Below, piece after piece: positions 1 through 4,294 of a stretch of 6,673 nt of DNA. The first letter of the stretch is position 1. Every line of letters begins with the position of its first letter. Where the stretch lies: contig VXPN01000555.1 in the NCBI GenBank assembly GCA_009839535.1, positions 1 through 6,673 on the forward strand. Direction: 5' to 3'. The position numbers and the translations under genes are program-made. This DNA is from Boseongicola sp. SB0662_bin_57. GTDB lineage: Bacteria > Pseudomonadota > Alphaproteobacteria > Rhodobacterales > Rhodobacteraceae. The notes beneath the pieces are model-generated. The model was not told the DNA's origin. It ran no database searches and worked only from the letters and a program-made list of their open reading frames with translations.

Positions 1-11
1 TCCGACGCCTC

Positions 12-33
12 GCAACACTACATCAGGTGTTGC
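12..33. repeat. Perfect 7-bp inverted repeat with 8-nt spacer
   Basis: GCAACAC at 12-18 is matched by GTGTTGC at 27-33 around the spacer TACATCAG. No T-run follows on either strand, so it is not a standard intrinsic terminator. It could be an operator-type dyad or an RNA stem. No gene start nearby is secure enough to assign a role. Confidence 0.4.
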
Positions 34-105
34 ACTTCAGAGTGGAACGGGGGAGCAGTTTCTGGCCGGCCTCGGATTCAAACGTGCCCTTGGGAAGCGA
101 GTAGA

Positions 106-278
106 TGGGGAATCATGTACGAAAGTGCCAACGTCCCTTTCATGTCACAGCGTTGCAAGTGAGCGATGCTTCGCGTGGGCGGCCTTCGGGCCGAGACGGG
201 TGAAAGCCAATCGTCTACACCGCGAATCCACCGTGCCATCGGTCCAGCGCCGGTGGCATTTTCGTATATAATTCCCAA
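106..278. repeat. Imperfect 28-bp inverted repeat with a 117-bp centre
   Basis: Plus-strand bases 106-133 match the reverse complement of 251-278 at 23 of 28 positions by hand alignment. The conserved core is GGGAAT, AT, TACGAAA and TGCCA. Read in the same relative frame, both arms would give GI(M/I)YE(S/N)A, and two of the four mismatches inside those codons are at third positions. This could be a diverged inverted duplication or the ends of a small element. No transposase and no target-site duplication were found. Confidence 0.45.
180..193. repeat. Short stem-loop with a TTCG loop
   Basis: CGGCC at 180-184 pairs with GGCCG at 189-193 around TTCG. Read on the plus strand this is a C(UUCG)G loop, a very stable RNA tetraloop. 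No T-run follows in either direction, so intrinsic termination is not shown. It lies between the arms of the inverted repeat and more than 450 bases past the DUF6505 stop, so a link to operon termination is speculative. Confidence 0.35.
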
Positions 279-329
279 ATGGAAGTGCTTTGGCTGCTTC
301 GATCAGATGTTGGCCCGATGCGCGCCCGA

Positions 330-653
330 CCGGCCGGCAATCCAGACCCGAGACATTGCCGCAGCACCGCCGCGGCCGTCGGCACGATGCCGGGCATCGA
401 GGTCAGGGTCCGGAACCTCTCCGCGAGCGTCTCCCGCCCGTCGGCGGACCGCACCGGTTGGCTGAAATTCGAGAACACGGCAGGTCACGCCCTGTTCGTC
501 GAACGGGACCCAACCTTGTTCGATCAATGCGCCAGCCTGCCAATCCATGCGCATGTGAAGATCGAGCTGGCGGCCGCAAGGTCAGCGGCGAGACGCCGTT
601 CGCCAATGGCGCGATGCGCTGAGATTGCAAACTGGACCGGGCATCGGGCTCAT
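330..653 (-). pseudogene. Possible decayed or frameshifted last gene of the operon (unidentified)
   Basis: An ATG at 653-651 overlaps the DUF6505 stop as ATGA, as at the two preceding operon junctions that use this overlap. Its frame stops after 23 codons with a TGA ending at 582. Protein-like stretches then appear in different minus-strand frames. One includes QRIAPLANGVSPLTLRP at about 570-620, one includes MDWQAGALIEQGWVPFDEQG at about 490-550, and one includes SQPVRSADGRETLAERF at about 415-465. The last is cut off upstream by a TGA at about 485. Joining them needs at least two frame changes. I recognise no family in the joined text. Alternatives are non-coding DNA with chance bias, or indel errors in the sequence. 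The call is tentative. Confidence 0.22.
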
Positions 654-1129
654 TCGTCGAGCGATCCGTGCATTGCGAGCTGGCCCAGGTCTGCATCCTG
701 GGCCTCGATGACGCGGAATGACTCGCGAACCCCAACCTCGGACAATTCGCGAGAGACCGTGAGCAGCGTGTTCGCAGCATGCTCGTCGCACATATCCGCC
801 ATATGGCCCAGTTCCTCGGCGGCGACCGGGCGCGCGGCGGCGAGGTCGGGCGCACCGTAGTAGGTCACGAAGTGCGCGGCCAGCATGTCCGTCAGGCGAT
901 CGAGTTCAGCGGGCTCGATCCGGGTGACCGCAACGAAGGTCACGCGCCCGGTCGTCTCCAGCCCGAACCAGCCATTCGAAAAGGCCTGCCGGGCCTTGCC
1001 CGCCAGATCGGCCTCGGTCCAGTTCGAAAACTCGAACCCGCCGGAAATGCACCATTCGCCGGTGCGGGCCGGCACCGGATAGACCCGGGTGTCGCTTTCG
1101 TCGAAATGGATCGCGCGAGCGAGGTTCAT
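650..1129 (-). CDS. DUF6505 family protein
   Basis: This is a 159-residue soluble protein with no signal peptide or membrane segment. It resembles the family annotated DUF6505. The recalled family features are an N-terminus of the type ARAIHFDESD, a GEWxxSG stretch near residues 24-30, a QAFSNGWFGLE stretch near 48-58, an AAHFVTYYGAPDLAAA stretch near 84-99, and a C-terminal ESFRVIE. The biochemical role is unknown to me. It has two cysteines (one in GEWCISGG, one in ADMCDEHAA). The ATG is chosen because GGAGG stands four bases upstream and because it overlaps the stop of the ligase-like gene as ATGA at 1126-1129, which implies translational coupling. In clusters I recall, this family sits beside formate dehydrogenase accessory genes. 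A maturation or assembly role is inference from context only. Confidence 0.8.
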   Translation of the reverse strand: MNLARAIHFDESDTRVYPVPARTGEWCISGGFEFSNWTEADLAGKARQAFSNGWFGLETTGRVTFVAVTRIEPAELDRLTDMLAAHFVTYYGAPDLAAARPVAAEELGHMADMCDEHAANTLLTVSRELSEVGVRESFRVIEAQDADLGQLAMHGSLDE

Positions 1130-1830
1130 TGCACCTCCAGAAGGGCCGTGAGCGGGAACAGACGGGTGTCGTTTCCGTCGCGCAGGAGCATCCCGAAATC
1201 CTCGTCAACACCAAGGAAGGTGCCGCTCGCCCCGCCAAACCGGACTGCGTCGCCCAATCCGTGCGCGATGCCCCGCCATTCGGCGTGCAACGGTCTCGGA
1301 CCTTCATCCTCCCAACGCGCAATCCAGTTGAGCGTATGACGCGCCCAGCTTTCGATCAGGTTCACCGGGTCCACATCGACGCAACCTTCCTCGTAGAGCG
1401 CCGTCTCTTCGATGTCATCGCCCGGCCTCTGCTTGGGGCTGAGCAGCGGCATCTCGAAGCCGACAACCAGCCAGTCCGGCTGCGCACCCTCATCGTCGGT
1501 GCTTGCCGCCGCCCGGAACCGGCCGCAACGCGCCCCGTTGACGCGGACTTCACCGGACCAGCCAAGGTGAACCGTAACCTCTGGCGGTGCGAGCGCACCG
1601 AGGGAATTCTGCAGCCCGACGCCGCAAAGCGGCAGCATGGCCATGGCCTTTCCAAGCGGCACTTCCGGCGCGAACACCAAGGCGGAACCAATCCGGTCCA
1701 GCGAGACGTTGTATACGACAAGCCCGGCGTCGCAACCCAGGCTCGCCTTGGCGCAAGCAGTGACGAAGGGGTCGATTGCACCGCTGACGGCCAGGCCGGA
1801 CATCATTGGAGGCAGGAGGGCTTCCGTCAT
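1126..1830 (-). CDS. Biotin/lipoate protein ligase-like protein (DUF4444-type)
   Basis: This 234-residue cytoplasmic protein resembles the family annotated biotin/lipoate A/B protein ligase with a DUF4444-like C-terminus. The ligase-type fold is suggested by LVFAPEVPLG (51-60), LGALAPPEVTVHLGW (77-91), NGARCGRFRAA (98-108) and WLVVGFEMPL (120-129). These fall where BirA-type enzymes carry the tryptophan-containing substrate strand, the KxxG lysine segment and the GIGIN strand. A compact C-terminal domain follows, with GTFLGVDEDFGMLL (203-216) and TRLFPLTALLE. No GRGRRGR-type nucleotide loop is visible. The usual catalytic lysine position reads as arginine/cysteine-glycine, so ligase activity is doubtful. 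No biotin- or lipoyl-acceptor protein is visible in the window. It starts on the ATG overlapping the Mrp stop (ATGA, 1827-1830) and its stop overlaps DUF6505. The Shine-Dalgarno is weak, so translation probably depends on coupling. Confidence 0.8.
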   Translation of the reverse strand: MTEALLPPMMSGLAVSGAIDPFVTACAKASLGCDAGLVVYNVSLDRIGSALVFAPEVPLGKAMAMLPLCGVGLQNSLGALAPPEVTVHLGWSGEVRVNGARCGRFRAAASTDDEGAQPDWLVVGFEMPLLSPKQRPGDDIEETALYEEGCVDVDPVNLIESWARHTLNWIARWEDEGPRPLHAEWRGIAHGLGDAVRFGGASGTFLGVDEDFGMLLRDGNDTRLFPLTALLEVQ

Positions 1831-2891
1831 GCGGCGCTCAACCCGACAAGCTCCCTCGCCACTTGCTGAAACGCGGCCGCCTGCGGCCCGTCGGGGCTTG
1901 TCACGACAACGGGCGCGCCCCCGTCACCGGCGACTCGGATGTCGAGATGCAACGGGATCTCCGCCAGAAGCGGCACGCCGATCTTCGCCGCCTCGACCGC
2001 CACGCCGCCGTGGCCGAAGGTGTGTTCTTCGTGCCCGCACTTCGAGCAGATGTGGGTGGACATGTTTTCGATCAGGCCGAGGATCGGAACGCCCAGCTGG
2101 TTGAACATGTCCACTCCCTTGCGGGCATCGATCAACGCCACGTCCTGTGGCGTGGAAACGATGATCGCGCCATCGACGACGGCTTTCTGCGCAAGCGTCA
2201 TCTGGACGTCGCCAGTGCCTGGCGGCAAGTCGACGATCAGCACGTCGAGAGCGCCCCATTGCACCTGCGTCAGCATCTGCTGCAACGCGCCCATCAACAT
2301 CGGGCCGCGCCAGACGACCGCCTGCCCTTCCGTCGTCATCAGCCCGATCGACATCATGGTGACGCCGTGGTTGCGCATCGGAAGAATGGTCTTGCCGTCC
2401 GGGCTTGACGGACGGCCCGAGACGCCGAGCATGCGTGGCTGTGACGGTCCGTAGACGTCCGCGTCCAGCAGGCCGACGCGCCGCCCTGCCTGCGCCAGGG
2501 CGCAGGCGAGGTTTGCGGCGACGGTCGACTTTCCGACCCCGCCCTTTCCGGACGCAATCGCGAGAATGCGATCGATGCCGGGTATCTTCTCAGGTCCCTT
2601 GGGTTCGGAACGTGCACTGGGTTTCAGTTCCGGCGGAGCCTTTTCGGTATGCGCGGTCATGAGGATCGACACATCCTCGGCACCCGGCAGCGCCTTCATC
2701 CGTGCCTCCGCATCAGCTCGCACCGGCTCATACGTCTGCGCGAGCTTTGGATCAATTTCCAGAACGAACCGGATGCGTCCGCCCTCGACGTTCAAGGCAC
2801 GCACGAGCCCCGCTGCAACGATGTCGTCACCGGTAACGGGGTCGCTGACCGACTTCAGTGCATCAAGCACACTATCTCGAGACAGCGCCAA
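1827..2891 (-). CDS. mrp: Mrp/NBP35-family ATP-binding Fe-S carrier protein
   Basis: This 354-residue cytoplasmic P-loop ATPase belongs to the Mrp/ApbC/NBP35 family, which holds and transfers [4Fe-4S] clusters to target proteins. Residues about 4-80 form an N-terminal MIP18/DUF59-like domain. A linker rich in proline and charged residues follows (about 82-103). The deviant Walker A is GKGGVGKS (115-122), DADVYGPSQP (143-152) follows, and DLPPGTGD (221-228) is the switch II/Walker B region. ICSKCG gives the C282-x2-C285 pair that bridges a cluster between two subunits in this family, followed by a histidine-rich stretch. The length is normal. The start is TTG, three bases after the DUF6494 stop, giving MALSRDSVLDALK, which fits the family N-terminus. 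GGAG lies about 12 bases upstream. Context suggests a dedicated copy serving formate dehydrogenase or its polyferredoxin rather than the housekeeping Mrp, which is inference. Confidence 0.95.
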   Translation of the reverse strand: MALSRDSVLDALKSVSDPVTGDDIVAAGLVRALNVEGGRIRFVLEIDPKLAQTYEPVRADAEARMKALPGAEDVSILMTAHTEKAPPELKPSARSEPKGPEKIPGIDRILAIASGKGGVGKSTVAANLACALAQAGRRVGLLDADVYGPSQPRMLGVSGRPSSPDGKTILPMRNHGVTMMSIGLMTTEGQAVVWRGPMLMGALQQMLTQVQWGALDVLIVDLPPGTGDVQMTLAQKAVVDGAIIVSTPQDVALIDARKGVDMFNQLGVPILGLIENMSTHICSKCGHEEHTFGHGGVAVEAAKIGVPLLAEIPLHLDIRVAGDGGAPVVVTSPDGPQAAAFQQVARELVGLSAA

Positions 2892-2894
2892 GGT

Positions 2895-3086
2895 TCAGTC
2901 GTTCTCCACGATGGTGCCCGAGACTTCGTGATCCAGATCGAGTTCCTCGATCGTGACGCTGGCCTTGACCGCGTAGCTCCTGCCGGCTTCGCCCCTGTCG
3001 CGAAGCGCCGCCTCGATCGCCTGTTGCGAAGTCACGCCCACCTGCTTCAGGAACTTTCTCATGGACATGTTGTATGTGTCGCTCAT
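2895..3086 (-). CDS. DUF6494 family small protein
   Basis: This 63-residue protein has the features I recall for DUF6494: an N-terminal YNMSMRKFLKQVGVTSQQAI segment, likely helical, then a β-rich C-terminal part with KASVTIEELDLDHEVSGTI. It has no signal peptide, membrane helix or cysteine. The function is not known to me. The ATG is preceded by a purine-rich AGGAAAGGGAGAG stretch at suitable spacing. An upstream in-frame extension to 3296 is rejected because it is arginine-rich and does not match the family. It is the first gene of the minus-strand operon and sits three bases from Mrp. That tight pairing suggests joint expression and possibly a role as a small partner of the ATPase. Confidence 0.85.
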   Translation of the reverse strand: MSDTYNMSMRKFLKQVGVTSQQAIEAALRDRGEAGRSYAVKASVTIEELDLDHEVSGTIVEND

Positions 3087-3140
3087 CCTCGCTCTCCCTT
3101 TCCTGGACTCGTCCGATCCGGTCCATTTGCCTTTGGCTGT

Positions 3141-3176
3141 GCTGAACCTCTTGCGTGACTCGAAACCGGGTTCAGC
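3141..3176 (-). promoter_or_regulatory. Leader stem-loop upstream of the DUF6494 operon
   Basis: GCTGAACC at 3141-3148 is perfectly complementary to GGTTCAGC at 3169-3176 with 20 nt between. It lies 55-90 nt upstream of the DUF6494 start, within the likely 5' leader. It could be an RNA hairpin or a spaced operator. There is no T-run, so it is not a standard attenuator terminator. Confidence 0.35.
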
Positions 3177-3192
3177 GTGAACGGAGCCTTTG

Positions 3193-3220
3193 TAGATACC
3201 GGTTCGATACCGGAATTCAA
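3193..3220 (-). promoter_or_regulatory. Candidate promoter of the DUF6494-Mrp operon with a dyad in its spacer
   Basis: On the minus strand, TTGAAT (3220-3215) and TATCTA (3198-3193) are 16 bp apart. They match the sigma-70 -35 box at 4 of 6 and the -10 box only at 3 of 6. The spacer contains the dyad CCGGT-N5-ACCGG (3199-3213). An overlapping direct repeat of GATACCGG starts at 3195 and again at 3206, an 11-bp period. A dyad in a promoter spacer often marks a regulator site. The -10 match is weak. Confidence 0.3.
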
Positions 3221-3360
3221 CCCCGCGCGAATTGTTCGATCGGACGGACGAACCCCGAAGTCCGTTGCCGGGATTTCGCCAGGGCCGGCGCGCCACGCCG
3301 TGCCGTTCCGAGATTCAAGGGCGAGCCAGCCTTCGATTCAAGCACAGGAGACGAATGGCC

Positions 3361-3390
3361 TTGAAACCGGCGTCGGCGATCCCGTATGCT
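3361..3390 (+). promoter_or_regulatory. Candidate promoter of the cytochrome fusion gene
   Basis: TTGAAA (3361-3366) and TATGCT (3385-3390) are separated by 18 bp. They match the sigma-70 boxes at 5 of 6 and 4 of 6 positions. This would give a leader of about 145 nt before the ATG at 3542. It is the best such pair I saw upstream of this gene, judged by eye only. Confidence 0.33.
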
Positions 3391-3459
3391 CGCGTTCAGG
3401 GCCATTGGGTCGCCTCTGGATATCATGTTGCATTGGCAGTTCCGGCAAGCCAGACAGGC

Positions 3460-3513
3460 CCCCATTTCGCTGGGGTTCAAGTCGTGTGACCCGCTCAGCG
3501 GAAAAGTTCCGCT
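3460..3513 (+). promoter_or_regulatory. Two leader hairpins before the cytochrome fusion gene
   Basis: CCCCA (3460-3464) pairs with TGGGG (3471-3475) around TTTCGC. AGCGGAA (3497-3503) pairs perfectly with TTCCGCT (3507-3513) around three bases. The second stem is flanked by a direct repeat of CCGCTCAGC at 3491-3499 and 3509-3517. It ends about 20 nt before the ribosome-binding site, so it may shape translation or mRNA stability. No T-run follows. Confidence 0.35.
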
Positions 3514-3541
3514 CAGCCCGAGAAGCCGTGCAAGAGGCTCC

Positions 3542-4294
3542 ATGCTGAAATGGTCCTTGGCAGCCGCGTTTCTTCTCTTGGCCGGCAGCGCGAACCTTGC
3601 TTCCGCCACCGACGACCGTCAGTTTCGGCTGTCGGTCCCTGACGTTCTGGCCGAGAGCGGATTGATGAAGTACATGTTGCCGCGATTCACCTTGAAGACC
3701 CAGGTGCGCGTCGAGCTGGTCTCGCCCGGGCAAGCGGCAGAGGTCGCGCTCGGCGAATCCGGCACGCCGGTCTTTGCCGGCATGGGCCGGACCTGGTCCA
3801 TCGACGTCCTCGCGCCAGAGCACAAAGGGGCATCCCGGTTTGCCACGTGGATTACGGACACGACCGGGCAAAGCGCGATCACGGGATTCAGGATCGACGG
3901 CAACCAGCCATTTGCCTTGCCGGTCGAGAAAGAGGAGACTGCCGAAGACCGGTTCTATGACGGTGACAGGCTGCGCGGGCAGCAGGTTTCGCGGGTCCAT
4001 TGCGGTCGCTGCCACGTCACGGCCCGAGGCGACGAAGGCCTCGGCATCGGTTCGACCCCTTCGTTCTTTGCCTTGCGCACCTTTGAAGACTGGGACGTGA
4101 GGTTCTCGAGCTTCTACGTCCTGAAACCCCACGGGGCCTTCACGCAGATCGAAGACGTCACGGAACCTTTCCCCGAGGACCGTCCTTCGCCGATCGCACC
4201 GATGGAACTGACGCTGGATGACATAGACGCGATCCTGGCCTATGTCGCAAGCATCGAACCTGCGGCCCTTGGCGCTCCCTTGACAGGTCAGTGA
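3542..4294 (+). CDS. Exported fusion of a shortened tungstate-binding-like domain and mono-haem cytochrome c
   Basis: This 250-residue periplasmic protein starts with a signal peptide: lysine at 3, a hydrophobic core at 5-15, and an ASA|TDD cleavage site after residue 22. Residues 28-80 (FRLSVPDVLAESGLMKYMLP onward, with a SPGQAAEVALGESG turn) resemble the start of TupA-type tungstate-binding proteins. Residues 96-127 (RFATWITDTTGQSAITGFRI, then DGNQPF) resemble the C-terminal end of the same family. The middle part, usually well over 100 residues, is absent. A cytochrome c domain follows, with CGRCH at 154-158 (C154, C157, proximal H158) and a likely distal methionine, M221, in APMELTLDDIDAILAYV. 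AAGAGG lies four bases before the chosen ATG, which gives a proper signal peptide. An upstream in-frame start at 3386 is not needed. The likely role is electron transfer or oxyanion sensing tied to formate dehydrogenase, which is inference. A full second lobe is lacking, so tight ligand binding is uncertain. Confidence 0.85.
   Translation: MLKWSLAAAFLLLAGSANLASATDDRQFRLSVPDVLAESGLMKYMLPRFTLKTQVRVELVSPGQAAEVALGESGTPVFAGMGRTWSIDVLAPEHKGASRFATWITDTTGQSAITGFRIDGNQPFALPVEKEETAEDRFYDGDRLRGQQVSRVHCGRCHVTARGDEGLGIGSTPSFFALRTFEDWDVRFSSFYVLKPHGAFTQIEDVTEPFPEDRPSPIAPMELTLDDIDAILAYVASIEPAALGAPLTGQ

Larger units (their letters stand above)
1..649. other. Region with no convincing intact gene, downstream of the minus-strand operon
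   Basis: No reading frame here combines a good start, coding-like codon use and a recognisable protein. Bases 1-300 are visibly less GC-rich than the operon and have poor third-position bias. The plus frame beginning at base 1 stays open to a TGA at 160-162, but its codon use does not look coding. A plus-strand frame from 279 to 860 runs antisense across the end of the DUF6505 gene. Its high third-position GC is explained by sharing third positions with that gene's frame. The region holds two hairpins, an inverted repeat and a possible decayed gene, listed separately. It could be the operon's 3' flank or a rearranged junction. Confidence 0.5.
3087..3541. promoter_or_regulatory. Divergent control region between the DUF6494 operon and the cytochrome gene
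   Basis: These 455 bases separate two divergent transcription units. No reading frame here is convincing. The best are a 44-codon plus frame from an ATG at 3355, preceded by AGGAG but with weak codon bias, and a minus frame from 3543 to 3217 containing a CxxCxxCxC cluster. Candidate promoters and hairpins for both directions are listed separately. The 100-150 nt leaders on both sides leave room for RNA-level control. No known riboswitch class was recognised. Confidence 0.5.

Noticed and set aside
12..33. Intrinsic terminator
   Set aside because: The 7-bp stem has no following T-run on either strand. The same applies to the TTCG hairpin at 180-193.
78..278. 66-codon minus-strand open frame containing one repeat arm
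   Set aside because: Codon bias is poor, no family is recognised and no ribosome-binding site is seen. It was treated as part of the inverted-repeat region instead.
1..649. tRNA gene or CRISPR array in the gene-poor left end
   Set aside because: No cloverleaf-like conserved tRNA segments and no regularly spaced repeats were found by eye.
279..860. 193-codon plus-strand open frame running into the DUF6505 gene
   Set aside because: It is antisense to DUF6505 and shares third-codon positions with that gene's frame, which explains its length and GC bias. The part over DUF6505 is serine/arginine-rich low-quality text and no family is recognised.
3355..3489. 44-codon plus-strand frame after AGGAG
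   Set aside because: The ribosome-binding site is attractive, but third-position GC is only about half and the peptide has no recognisable feature. It remains a possible leader peptide without support.
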